Shown: positions 12,914 through 20,515 of the stretch, piece after piece | Layout of the letters: each line of letters begins with the position of its first letter | Position numbering within the stretch: position 1 is the first letter of the stretch | Source of the DNA: Frankiales bacterium | GTDB lineage: Bacteria; Actinomycetota; Actinomycetes; Mycobacteriales; SCTD01 | Assembly: GCA_025464915.1 (NCBI GenBank) | Contig: JAODNF010000417.1 | Coordinates: 1 to 21,225 of the forward strand | DNA length: 21,225 nucleotides | Reading direction: 5' to 3' | The notes under the pieces: generated by a model | Database searches by the model: none | Told to the model about the DNA's origin: nothing | What the model saw: only the letters and a program-made list of their open reading frames with translations | Position numbers and translations under genes: made by a program

Positions 12914-14670
12914 CGCGCAGGATCCTGACCGCCGTCGCCTGGCCCTACGCGAACGGCCCCCGTCACATCGGCCACGTCGCGGGCTTCGGCGTCCCGTCCG
13001 ACGTCTTCAGCCGCTACCAGCGGATGGCCGGCAACGAGGTCCTGATGGTCAGCGGGACAGACGAGCACGGGACGCCGATCCAGGTGCAGGCGGACCGCGA
13101 GGGCGTCACGGCCCGGGAGCTGGCGGACCGCTACAACCGGGTCATCGCGGAGGACCTGCAGGGTCTCGGACTGACCTACGACCTGTTCACCCGCACGACG
13201 ACCCGCAACCACTACGACGTGGTCCAGCAGCTGTTCCTGACGCTGCACTCAGGCGGTTACATCGTGGAGCGCACGCAGCTCTCGGCGATCGACCCCAGCA
13301 CCAAGCGCGGCCTGCCGGACCGGTACGTCGAGGGCACCTGCCCGCACTGCGGGTACGACGGTGCGCGCGGCGACCAGTGCGACAACTGCGGCCGGCAGCT
13401 GGACCCGCAGGACCTCATCAACCCTCGGTCGAAGATCGACGGTGCCACACCGGAGTTCGTCGAGTCGGCGCAGTTCTACCTCGAGCTGCCGGCCTTCGCC
13501 GACCAGCTCCGGCAGTGGCTCGGGACGCGCACGGACTGGCGACCGAACGTGCTGAAGTACAGCTCCAACCTCGTCGACGAGATGGAGCCGCGCGCCATCA
13601 CCCGTGACCTCGACTGGGGCGTTCCCATCCCGCTCGAGGGGTGGAAGGACCGCTCCGACAAGCGGATCTACGTCTGGTTCGACGCGGTGATCGGCTACCT
13701 GTCCGCGTCGGTCGAGTGGTCCCGCCGCACGGGTGGCTCGTGGGAGTCGTTCTGGCACGACGGGGCTGCCGACGGCTACTACTTCATGGGCAAGGACAAC
13801 GTCGTCTTCCACTCGGTCATCTGGCCGGCCATCCTGCTCGGCTCGCGCGGCGGCTCGTTCGGCGACCTGGACCTGCCGTCGGAGGTGGTGTCGTCGGAGT
13901 TCCTCACGATGGAGGGCAAGAAGTTCTCCTCGTCGCGCTCGGTGGTCATCTACGTCCGCGAGGTCCTCGAGCGCTACGGCCCGGACGCCCTCCGCTACTA
14001 CCTGTGCGTCGCTGGCCCGGAGAACGCCGACACCGACTTCACGTGGGAGCAGTTCGTCACCCGCAACAACACCGAGCTCGTCGCCGGCTGGGGCAACCTG
14101 GTCAACCGCGTGATGTCGCTCGTGAACCGGAACATCGGCTCGATCCCCCCTGCGGGCGATCTCACCCCGGAGGACCTCGCCGCTCTCGAGGCGTCCAAGG
14201 CCGCGTTCGCGACCGTCGGCGCTCTGCTCGCGGGCAACCAGATCAAGGCGGGCATCAACGAGTCGATGCGGGTCGTCGGGCTCGCGAACAACTACCTGTC
14301 GACGATGGAGCCCTGGAAGCTCAAGGAGCAGCCGGAGCGGCGAGCCACCGTGCTGCACGTGGCCCTCCAGCTCATCAGCGACGCCAAGACGCTGCTGACG
14401 CCGTTCCTGCCGCACGCCTCGCAGAAGGTCTTCGCGATGCTCGGCGGGTCGGGTGAGTGGTCGGGCCAGCCGGAGCTGCGCGAGGTCGAGGACCTCGACG
14501 GAGGGCCGTCGTACCCGGTGCTCATGGGCGACTACGCCTCGGCGCAGGCCGTCTGGGAGTCACAGCCGATCGTGCCGGGCACGCCCATCGGTGAGCCGGT
14601 CCCGCTGTTTACCAAGCTCGACCCTTCCGTGATCGAGGAGGAGCTGGCGCGTCTCGAGGGAGACTCCTGA
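12910..14670 (+). CDS. metG: methionine-tRNA ligase
   Basis: MetRS charges tRNA-Met with methionine using ATP. The 586-residue protein has the class I signature HIGH at 19-22 within AVAWPYANGPRHIGH, MVSGTDEHGTPI, a single zinc knuckle C144-PHC147 / C157-DNC160, the insert NLVDEMEPRAITRDLDWGVPIP, and the second catalytic loop KFSSS (338-342), the KMSKS equivalent in this actinobacterial type. The anticodon-binding helical domain runs from about 380 to the end (VAGWGNLVNRVMSL, PWKLKEQPE, PFLPHASQKVF). There is no C-terminal tRNA-binding (OB) domain. GTG 12910 is preferred: the conserved sequence begins three residues later. The stop overlaps an ATG opening a 20-codon ORF that leads to tatD. Confidence 0.96.
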   Translation: MTRRILTAVAWPYANGPRHIGHVAGFGVPSDVFSRYQRMAGNEVLMVSGTDEHGTPIQVQADREGVTARELADRYNRVIAEDLQGLGLTYDLFTRTTTRNHYDVVQQLFLTLHSGGYIVERTQLSAIDPSTKRGLPDRYVEGTCPHCGYDGARGDQCDNCGRQLDPQDLINPRSKIDGATPEFVESAQFYLELPAFADQLRQWLGTRTDWRPNVLKYSSNLVDEMEPRAITRDLDWGVPIPLEGWKDRSDKRIYVWFDAVIGYLSASVEWSRRTGGSWESFWHDGAADGYYFMGKDNVVFHSVIWPAILLGSRGGSFGDLDLPSEVVSSEFLTMEGKKFSSSRSVVIYVREVLERYGPDALRYYLCVAGPENADTDFTWEQFVTRNNTELVAGWGNLVNRVMSLVNRNIGSIPPAGDLTPEDLAALEASKAAFATVGALLAGNQIKAGINESMRVVGLANNYLSTMEPWKLKEQPERRATVLHVALQLISDAKTLLTPFLPHASQKVFAMLGGSGEWSGQPELREVEDLDGGPSYPVLMGDYASAQAVWESQPIVPGTPIGEPVPLFTKLDPSVIEEELARLEGDS

Positions 14671-14732
14671 TGCGTGCGTCCGGAGCCCCCCGCTCGCGTC
14701 CGCTCGTCCCGGGCTCGGCGGTGTCCAGGTGA
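14670..14732 (+). CDS. putative 20-residue linker ORF between metG and tatD
   Basis: ATG 14670 overlaps the last base of the metG stop (TGATG) and the frame (MRASGAPRSRPLVPGSAVSR) closes at TGA 14730-14732, overlapping the GTG of tatD (14729). It bridges the whole 58-bp gap and could carry terminating ribosomes from metG to tatD. The peptide itself has no recognisable feature, and the arrangement may be chance in GC-rich DNA. Confidence 0.3.
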   Translation: MRASGAPRSRPLVPGSAVSR

Positions 14733-15553
14733 GCGGACGCAGCGGCCGGGAGGGCGAGCCGCCGCCGGCACCGGAGCCGTTGGCGGTCGCCGTTGCGGAC
14801 AGCCACTGCCACCTCGACATCATGGGCGGCGACGTCCGTGCGCAGCTCGACCTCGCTGCGTCGGTCGGCATAGACCTGGTGGTCCAGGTGGGTGTGGACC
14901 TGGAGTCCTCGAGGCTGTCGGCACGACTGGCGGACCAGTACGACGAGGTGTGGGCCACCGTCGCGCTGCACCCCAACGAGGCCGGCCGCGGCGCCGCCAC
15001 TCCCGAAGCGCTCACGGCCATCCGCGAGCTGGCTCAGCTCCCGCAGGTCCGGGGCGTCGGAGAGACCGGGCTCGACCACTTCCGCACCGGGCCCGAAGGG
15101 CAGGGCATGCAGGAGGACTCGTTCCGCGCGCACATCGCGATCGCCAAGGAGACCGGCAAGGCCCTCGTCATCCACGACCGCGAGGCCCACGACGACGTGC
15201 TGCGGGTCCTGCGCGAGGAGGGCGCCCCGGACGTCACCGTCTTCCACTGCTACTCCGGTGACGCCGCCATGGCGCGGGTCTGCGCCGACGCCGGCTACTA
15301 CCTGTCCTTCGCCGGGCCGGTGACGTTCAAGGCCAACGACGAGCTGCGGGCGGCGGCCGCCGTCTGTCCCGAGGACCGCATCCTCGTCGAGACGGATGCC
15401 CCTTTCCTCACCCCGATGCCGTTCCGTGGACGGCCCAATGCGCCGTACCTCGTCCCACACACGATGCGCGGTCTGAGCGCCGCGCGGGCGCAGGACCTCG
15501 ACGCGCTCTGCCACGCTGTCGCCGCCAACACCCGCCGCGCCTTCGCGCTCTGA
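14729..15553 (+). CDS. TatD family metal-dependent hydrolase (DNase)
   Basis: The 274-residue protein is a TatD-type TIM-barrel hydrolase, a metal-dependent nuclease family with 3'-5' exonuclease activity in E. coli. All usual metal ligands are present: H26 and H28 in DSHCHLD, E112 in GVGETGLD, H149 in VIHDREAHDD, H173 in VFHCYSGD, and D223 in LVETDAPFLTP. The N-terminus carries a 20-residue Gly/Pro-rich extension before the first ligand, which I recall in other actinobacterial TatD proteins and which supports GTG 14729. In M. tuberculosis the same gene (Rv1008) lies between metS and rpfB; here an ABC operon follows instead. The physiological substrate in actinobacteria is not established. 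Confidence 0.94.
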   Translation: MSGRSGREGEPPPAPEPLAVAVADSHCHLDIMGGDVRAQLDLAASVGIDLVVQVGVDLESSRLSARLADQYDEVWATVALHPNEAGRGAATPEALTAIRELAQLPQVRGVGETGLDHFRTGPEGQGMQEDSFRAHIAIAKETGKALVIHDREAHDDVLRVLREEGAPDVTVFHCYSGDAAMARVCADAGYYLSFAGPVTFKANDELRAAAAVCPEDRILVETDAPFLTPMPFRGRPNAPYLVPHTMRGLSAARAQDLDALCHAVAANTRRAFAL

Positions 15554-15599
15554 TCCCGATCACCTCAACGACCCTGCTGCGGGGGAGTCGGAAACACCC

Positions 15600-15630
15600 T
15601 TGCGCTGACTAGTCACTGAGTGCATAGTGT
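15600..15630 (+). promoter_or_regulatory. padR promoter with candidate operator
   Basis: A -35-like TTGCGC (15600-15605) and a -10-like TAGTGT (15625-15630) flank a 19-bp spacer, with ATG 15636 five bases downstream (leaderless). The perfect palindrome TGACTAGTCA (15606-15615) lies in the spacer, well placed for autorepression by the PadR protein. Confidence 0.5.
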
Positions 15631-15635
15631 GCGAC

Positions 15636-16160
15636 ATGTCCGTCCCCCACACCCTGCTCGGCCTGCTCGAGGTGCAGCCACGTCACGGCTACGACCTGAA
15701 GCGCGCCTACGACGCGCACTTCGGGCACGACCGCCCGCTGAAGCCCGGCCAGGTCTACGCGACCCTCGGCCGGCTGGAGCGGGACGGCTTCGTCGTCGTC
15801 AGCGGCACCGACCGCGAGGGTGGTCCGGACCGGACGACCTATGCCGTGACCGCTGATGGGGTGACCGACCTGGACCACTGGTTCTCCGAGCCGGAGGGGC
15901 CGTCGGCCTACCTGCAGCCGGTGCTGTTCGCGAAGGTCGTGCTCGCCCTGCAGAGCGGCCGCGACGCGGCGCAGGTGCTCGACGCCCAGCGCGCGGAGCA
16001 CCTCGTCGCGATGCGGTCGCTGACCGCGCTCAAGCACGGCGCCGACCTCGACCGTGTCCTCGGTCTCGACTTCGCGCTGTTCCACCTCGAGGCCGACCTG
16101 CGCTGGCTCGAGCACACCGCCGCCCGGCTCGACCGCCTCGGCAAGGAGCTCTCGCGATGA
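15636..16160 (+). CDS. PadR family transcriptional regulator
   Basis: The 174-residue protein is a PadR-type repressor. The N-terminal winged helix covers about 1-85: TLLGLLEVQPRHGYDLKRAYD, then PLKPGQVYATLGRLERDGFV as recognition helix and LDREG/GPDRTTYAVTADG as the wing. The C-terminal half (about 90-174) is helical and fits the dimerising PadR C-terminal domain. Such proteins usually repress a neighbouring exporter and respond to its ligand. ATG 15636 is preferred over GTG 15627, because the -10 box TAGTGT would overlap the latter. The stop overlaps the ATG of the ATPase gene (ATGA), a common PadR-ABC arrangement. The effector is unknown. Confidence 0.92.
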   Translation: MSVPHTLLGLLEVQPRHGYDLKRAYDAHFGHDRPLKPGQVYATLGRLERDGFVVVSGTDREGGPDRTTYAVTADGVTDLDHWFSEPEGPSAYLQPVLFAKVVLALQSGRDAAQVLDAQRAEHLVAMRSLTALKHGADLDRVLGLDFALFHLEADLRWLEHTAARLDRLGKELSR

Positions 16161-16834
16161 CCGAACCGATGCTGACCGCGCGGGACCTGCACCTGTCCTT
16201 CGGCGCGTCACCCGCTCTCGCGGGCGCGTCGGTCGACGTGCTGCCGGGCGAGGTGCTCGCCCTGCTCGGGCCGAGCGGCTCCGGCAAGAGCACCCTGCTG
16301 CACTGCCTCGCCGGCATCCTCGTCCCGGACCGCGGCGAGGTCCGCTACCGCGGCAGCCGCCTCGACAGCCTGTCGGACGAGCTGCGGTCGGGGCTGCGGC
16401 GGACCGACTTCGGCTTCGTCTTCCAGTTCGGTTCGCTGGTCCCCGAGCTGTCGGCCGTCGACAACGTCGCGCTACCGCTGCGGCTCGGTGGGCACAGGCG
16501 GCGGGAGTCGGAAGCGCGCGCCCTCGAGTGGCTGGAGCGGCTCGAGGTCGCCGACGTCGCGCACAAGCGGGCCGGTGAGATGTCGGGTGGTCAGGGTCAG
16601 CGCGTCGCGGTGGCTCGCGCGCTCGTCTCGGGCCCGCGGGTGATCTTCGCGGACGAGCCGACCGGTGCGCTCGACTCCCTCAACGGCGAGCTCGTCATGG
16701 ACCTGCTGGTCGGCGCCGCGCGTGAGCAGGGGTCGAGCATCGTGCTCGTCACGCACGAGCCGCGCATCGCGGCCTACGCCGATCGCGAGGTCGTCATCCG
16801 CGACGGCGCGCTCGCCGCTGCGGTCGTCGCGTGA
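16157..16834 (+). CDS. ABC transporter ATP-binding protein (LolD/MacB type)
   Basis: The 225-residue ATPase drives the following FtsX-like permease. Motifs: Walker A GPSGSGKS (38-45), Q-loop Q90 in FVFQFGSLVPELSAVDNVALPL (the MacB/LolD pattern), signature SGGQGQR (143-149), Walker B VIFADEP (162-168) with TGALDS D-loop, and switch H200 in VLVTHEPRIAAYADR. The third signature position, usually Gln (SGGQQQR), is Gly here. Start ATG 16157 overlaps the padR stop, and its own stop overlaps the permease GTG (GTGA), so all three genes are translationally coupled. MacB-type systems work by mechanotransmission rather than classic transport. Substrate unknown; cell-envelope stress or peptide-antibiotic resistance is a family-based guess. 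Confidence 0.94.
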   Translation: MTEPMLTARDLHLSFGASPALAGASVDVLPGEVLALLGPSGSGKSTLLHCLAGILVPDRGEVRYRGSRLDSLSDELRSGLRRTDFGFVFQFGSLVPELSAVDNVALPLRLGGHRRRESEARALEWLERLEVADVAHKRAGEMSGGQGQRVAVARALVSGPRVIFADEPTGALDSLNGELVMDLLVGAAREQGSSIVLVTHEPRIAAYADREVVIRDGALAAAVVA

Positions 16835-19104
16835 GGACCTGGGGCCTCGGCCTCCGGCTCGCCCTGCAGGCGAACAGGGTCCGGCTCGTCGTCACGGCTC
16901 TTGCCGTGTCCTTCACGGTCGCCTTCCTGCTCGGCGCCCTCGGCGCCCTGCCGGCCCGGCAGGCGAAGCTCGACCGGCTCAACGCCCGCGACTTCGTCAG
17001 TGTCGACACGAACGCCTCGAAGGGCCTGAAGCACCCACCTCGCGTGACCCTCGAGACGGCCAACGGCTGGTACCGCGGGAAGCCCTTCACGGTCCGGCTC
17101 GTCGAGGCCGAGCCGGGCGCACCGAGGCCGCCGGGCCTCGACCGCTACCCCGGCCCGGGTGAGGTGATGGTGTCGCCGGACCTGCGCGCGGCGATGCAGG
17201 CCCACCCGAAGGAGCTCGCCAGCCGGGTGCCAGGCCGGGTCGTCGACCTGCTCCCGGACGCCGCCCTGTCGGGACCCCACGAGCTGTTCGCCTACGTCGG
17301 CGTCGCCAAGGTCCGCTACGGCCAGGTGGTGCAGCACTTCGGCTACCACCCGAGGAGCCAGCCCACCCCGGTCGAGCTCAAGATCGCGGCCTGGCTCGGC
17401 GCCGTGGGGCTGCTCGTCCCCGTCCTCGTCCTCGTCGGAACGGCGACCCGGCTCTCGGCCAGCTCGCGCGACCGGCGGCTCTCCGCCCTGCGGCTCGTCG
17501 GCGCGACGCCGCGACAGGCCCGCGCCATCGCGGCGACCGAGGGACTGGTCGCCGGGATCGCCGGTGTGGCAGGCGGACTGGCCTTCTTCTGGCTGCTGCG
17601 GCGCCCGGCCTGTGCGCTGCTGCCGTTCCCCGACGGGGTCTTCGCCCAGGACCTGATGCCGACCGGGCTCGAGTGGACCGTCGTCGTCCTCGGGGTGCCG
17701 CTCCTCGCCGTCACGACCGGGGTGGTCTCTCTTCGCAAGGTCGTCACCGGCCCGCTCGGGGTGCGACGCCAGGCGCCCCTCAAGAGCGTCGGCTGGTGGC
17801 GGCTGGTCCCGGTGCTGGTCGGCCTCGGGATGCTCGTCGCGATGCGCCTTCGTGCAGACCGGTGGGCTCCCGGGCACGGGATCGGCACCGGGCTGCTGCT
17901 GGGTGGTGGGGGCCTGACGGTCATCGGCCTGGCCGTCGCCGCGCCGGCGGTGTCGCGCCTCGGCGGCCGGCTGCTGTCGAGGATGCCGGGCATCAGCCCG
18001 AGCCTCGCTGCGGGACGCATCGAGTCCGACCCGACCGCCAGCGCGCGCGTCGTCACCGGCATGGTGCTCGTCCTGTTCGTCACGGCCTGGCTGCTGGCGT
18101 TCCTCCCCGTGCTGCAGGCCAACCGCGGCAGCAGCGACGCGGCGCTGCTGCAGACGCTGCCCAAGGGGCTCCTCACGACCGGTAGCGCCATCGAGCCCGT
18201 GGACCTCGGCGCGGTGCGGGCTCTGCCCGGCGTGCGCGCCGTGGTCGACCTCGGTCGTTCGACGGTCGCAGGCCCGGGGCGCAGGGACCCCGACGACGCG
18301 CACAGCGTCACGGTCGCGTCGTGCACCGCCCTCGGGCGCGCGCTCGGCCGGGACCTCGGCTGCGGGACCTCGAAGGTCCACCGCATCGGGCTGAGCGACT
18401 GGAGACCCGGCACTCGGGTCGACGTCCTGGACGCGGACAGCAGGGTGACCAGCCGGCTGGCCCTGCCCGCGGTGATCCCCACGCTCGGGTTCCCTGCCCA
18501 GCTGCTGGACGGCGGGTTCTTCGACGGTGACCTGCTCGTCGACCCGTCACTGCTGCAGGCCGACGCCGGCACGACGCGGCTCGTCATCCGCACCGACGGC
18601 ACTGCGGCGGCCGTCGAGCGGGCGCGCGCCGCGCTGCCCCTGAGCCTGGCCTTCACCGCGACGACCCTCCAGGAGCAGGTGGCGACGACGGGGCAGGTCT
18701 ACCTCGGCTACCTCCGGGCGGTCCGCATCGGCCTCGTCCTCGCGCTGCTGATCGGCGCGGCGTCCCTTGCCGTCACGACGGCCGACGCGGTCAACGAGCG
18801 GCGCCGCAGCCTCGCCACGCTGGTCGCCTTCGGCACCCCGCTGCGGGTGCTGCGACGCAGCGTGCTGCTGCAGATGGGGGCACCCATGCTGACGAACGTG
18901 GTGGCCGCCCTCGCGGCTGCCGCGGTGGCCAGCGCCTGCTACCTGGGCACCCTCCAGACGCAGAACGGCGAGACCTGGTCGCTGCCCTGGGGCAGCTGGG
19001 CGCTGGCAGCGCTGACCGCCGGTGTCGCCGTGCTGCTGGCCACGGCTGCGACCCTGCCGCTGGTGTCCGCGATCGGCCGGCCGGAGGCCCTGCGAGCTGA
19101 ATGA
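16831..19104 (+). CDS. FtsX-like (MacB/YtrF-type) ABC permease
   Basis: The 757-residue protein has the long form of the FtsX permease family: a first helix near 18-40 (RLVVTALAVSFTVAFLLGAL), an extracytoplasmic domain (about 45-185), a first FtsX core with helices around 190-210, 240-262 and 285-305, and signature text RDRRLSALRLVGATPRQARAIAATEGLVAG. Helices around 325-375 and 405-425 follow, then a second outer domain (about 430-610), and a second FtsX core at the C-terminus (ERRRSLATLVAFGTPLRVLRRSVLLQMGAPML). About ten helices are expected. The gene starts within the ATPase stop. The duplicated FtsX core suggests it works as a single long subunit or dimer of such; no second permease gene is present. 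Substrate unknown. Confidence 0.92.
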   Translation: MRTWGLGLRLALQANRVRLVVTALAVSFTVAFLLGALGALPARQAKLDRLNARDFVSVDTNASKGLKHPPRVTLETANGWYRGKPFTVRLVEAEPGAPRPPGLDRYPGPGEVMVSPDLRAAMQAHPKELASRVPGRVVDLLPDAALSGPHELFAYVGVAKVRYGQVVQHFGYHPRSQPTPVELKIAAWLGAVGLLVPVLVLVGTATRLSASSRDRRLSALRLVGATPRQARAIAATEGLVAGIAGVAGGLAFFWLLRRPACALLPFPDGVFAQDLMPTGLEWTVVVLGVPLLAVTTGVVSLRKVVTGPLGVRRQAPLKSVGWWRLVPVLVGLGMLVAMRLRADRWAPGHGIGTGLLLGGGGLTVIGLAVAAPAVSRLGGRLLSRMPGISPSLAAGRIESDPTASARVVTGMVLVLFVTAWLLAFLPVLQANRGSSDAALLQTLPKGLLTTGSAIEPVDLGAVRALPGVRAVVDLGRSTVAGPGRRDPDDAHSVTVASCTALGRALGRDLGCGTSKVHRIGLSDWRPGTRVDVLDADSRVTSRLALPAVIPTLGFPAQLLDGGFFDGDLLVDPSLLQADAGTTRLVIRTDGTAAAVERARAALPLSLAFTATTLQEQVATTGQVYLGYLRAVRIGLVLALLIGAASLAVTTADAVNERRRSLATLVAFGTPLRVLRRSVLLQMGAPMLTNVVAALAAAAVASACYLGTLQTQNGETWSLPWGSWALAALTAGVAVLLATAATLPLVSAIGRPEALRAE

Positions 19105-19177
19105 CAGGCGTGGAAGCCCTCGATGAGAGCGGCGTCACAGCCTGCCCGGCATCCCTGCGTGCGACCTGCGAGTTTGT

Positions 19178-19215
19178 GTTTCCACAGGCTGTCCACAGCC
19201 CCGCGACTGTCCACA
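19178..19215. repeat. cluster of DnaA-box-like nonamers upstream of rpfB
   Basis: GTTTCCACA (19178-19186), CTGTCCACA (19189-19197) and CTGTCCACA (19207-19215) each match most of the actinobacterial DnaA box TTGTCCACA and lie on one strand within 38 bp, just before the rpfB -35 box. The middle copy is part of the palindrome GGCTGT-CC-ACAGCC. Binding by DnaA or another factor is inference. Confidence 0.35.
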
Positions 19216-19232
19216 ATGTCCGGTTGGCGGAT

Positions 19233-19261
19233 TTGGCGTGTCGGCGAGACCCCGTTACGTT
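19233..19261 (+). promoter_or_regulatory. rpfB promoter
   Basis: TTGGCG (19233-19238) and TACGTT (19256-19261) are separated by 17 bp, the best -35/-10 pair in the window. The predicted start near 19268 gives a 5' leader of about 100 nt. Confidence 0.6.
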
Positions 19262-19271
19262 CTCGAGACAT

Positions 19272-19348
19272 CCGCCGGGGTCGGGAAGTCCCAGGCGGTA
19301 CGGGGGGCCGGTTCCGTGACCGGCTCTCGCGCTGCTAGCCCCCAGCAG
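19272..19348 (+). ncRNA. structured 5' leader of rpfB with three hairpins
   Basis: In the predicted leader I can draw three consecutive hairpins: CCGCC/GGCGG (19272-19298, with an inner GGG-AAGT-CCC), GCCGGT/ACCGGC with a 6-nt loop (19307-19324), and CTGCT/AGCAG with a 7-nt loop (19332-19348). An RNA element controlling rpfB would fit reports, as I recall, of a regulatory leader in M. tuberculosis rpfB. It does not resemble the c-di-AMP riboswitch to my eye. Confidence 0.35.
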
Positions 19349-19365
19349 AGCACCGTGCCGTCACC

Positions 19366-20493
19366 GTGCCCGGGAAGCTCGAGCAAAGGCGTTCGTTGAG
19401 CAAGCGCTCCCTGTTCCTCCGTCCGGTCGCCCTGGCCGCCGTCGTCCTCGCCGCGTGGAGCGGCCAGGCTGCCTACGCCGCCTCTGCGAGGACGGTGACC
19501 ATCACGGTCGACGGCCAGCGCTCCTCGGTCCGCACCCACGGCGCGACCGTCGGGGACGCGCTGCGCGCCGCAAACCTGACGGTGGGATCGCACGACCTGC
19601 TCGCCCCCGCGCCGAGCACCAGGTTGAGCAACCGCACGACGGTCGTCCTGCGACGCGGTCGCGAGATCACGCTGACCGTCGACGGCGCCCCGCGGCAGGT
19701 CTGGGTCACCGCGACGTCGGTGAGCGAGGCGCTCGACCAGATCGGGCTGCGCACGGCCGGCGCGCTGCTGTCGGCCGACCGGTCGCGGGCGCTGCCGCTG
19801 AAGGGCTTCTCCCTCGACATCCGCACCCGCAAGTCGGTGCAGCTGCTCGACGCCGGAAAGGTGCGTCGCATCTCGACCAACGCACTGACCGTCCAGCAGG
19901 CCCTGCACGACGGCCGGGTCACGCTCCGCTCGAGCGACAGGCTCTCGGTGCTCCGCTCGGCGCAGGTCCGCAACGGCATGGTCATCCGCATCACGCGCAT
20001 CCGCGGCAGCGTCGTCGGAGAAGACGTCGAGATCCCCTTCGCCACGGAGCGCCGCCCTGACTCCTCGATGTACACCGGCACCGAGAAGGTGGTCCGCGAG
20101 GGTCGCGTCGGTGTCGTGCACCGCGTCTACAACCTCAAGTACGTCAACGGCCGGCTCGCGAAGAAGCTCCTCGCGAAGCCGTCGGTCCGCACCGCCGAGC
20201 CGATCACCGAGGTCGTCGCCTACGGCACGAAGCAGCGGCCCTACAGCGTCGCCGGTGCGGACGGCCTCAACTGGGGCGCCCTCGCGAACTGCGAGTCGGG
20301 TGGCAACCCGCGGGCCGTCAGCAGCGGCGGCAACTACCGCGGCCTCTACCAGTTCACCATCGGCACCTGGCACTCCGTCGGCGGCGACGGCGACCCCGTC
20401 GACGCCGCCTCGGGCGAGCAGACCTACCGCGCCAAGCTGCTCTACAAGCAGCGCGGCCGCTCGCCGTGGCCCGTCTGCGGCAAGTACCTGTGA
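19366..20493 (+). CDS. rpfB: resuscitation-promoting factor RpfB
   Basis: The 375-residue secreted protein cleaves peptidoglycan to restart growth of dormant cells. Layout: basic N-terminus and hydrophobic signal segment (about 20-38, ending AYA|AS); three DUF348 repeats (about 43-83, 100-140, 153-195; TVTITVDG, EITLTVDG, RKSVQLLDAG); a G5 domain (about 213-290); and the lysozyme-like Rpf domain (300-375). The catalytic Glu is E310 in NCESGGNPRAVS, and C309 and C371 should form the family's disulfide. This is the same architecture as M. tuberculosis RpfB. GTG 19366 is used, but TTG 19396 (after AAAGG) would still leave a signal peptide. No lipobox cysteine is seen at the signal end, so it is probably secreted or helix-anchored rather than a lipoprotein. 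ksgA follows 22 bp later. Confidence 0.95.
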   Translation: MPGKLEQRRSLSKRSLFLRPVALAAVVLAAWSGQAAYAASARTVTITVDGQRSSVRTHGATVGDALRAANLTVGSHDLLAPAPSTRLSNRTTVVLRRGREITLTVDGAPRQVWVTATSVSEALDQIGLRTAGALLSADRSRALPLKGFSLDIRTRKSVQLLDAGKVRRISTNALTVQQALHDGRVTLRSSDRLSVLRSAQVRNGMVIRITRIRGSVVGEDVEIPFATERRPDSSMYTGTEKVVREGRVGVVHRVYNLKYVNGRLAKKLLAKPSVRTAEPITEVVAYGTKQRPYSVAGADGLNWGALANCESGGNPRAVSSGGNYRGLYQFTIGTWHSVGGDGDPVDAASGEQTYRAKLLYKQRGRSPWPVCGKYL

Positions 20494-20515
20494 GCAGGTC
20501 CCGGGACGCGGTCCT

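Noticed and set aside
13921..13935. MetRS loop KFSSS instead of KMSKS, considered as a broken active site
   Set aside because: As I recall, this variant is normal for the actinobacterial MetRS type that starts with AVAWPYANGPRHIGH, and the rest of the enzyme is intact.
13249..14415. 388-codon minus-strand frame inside metG
   Set aside because: Shadow of metG, with no motif.
16774..18381. 535-codon minus-strand frame within the FtsX-like permease gene
   Set aside because: Rich in Arg, Asp, His and Gln with no hydrophobic core or motif, a shadow of the permease.
19175..19186. CRP/GlxR-like site TGTGTTTCCACA
   Set aside because: The half-site spacing (TGTG-N4-CACA) is too short for the TGTGA-N6-TCACA consensus.
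19101..19319. 72-codon plus-strand frame overlapping the permease stop (ATGA)
   Set aside because: The overlap looks operon-like, but the frame runs through the DnaA-box-like repeats and the rpfB promoter, and its peptide shows no motif; more likely non-coding.
19268..19365. c-di-AMP (ydaO) riboswitch ahead of rpfB
   Set aside because: The expected long conserved core is not visible; only simple hairpins are seen.
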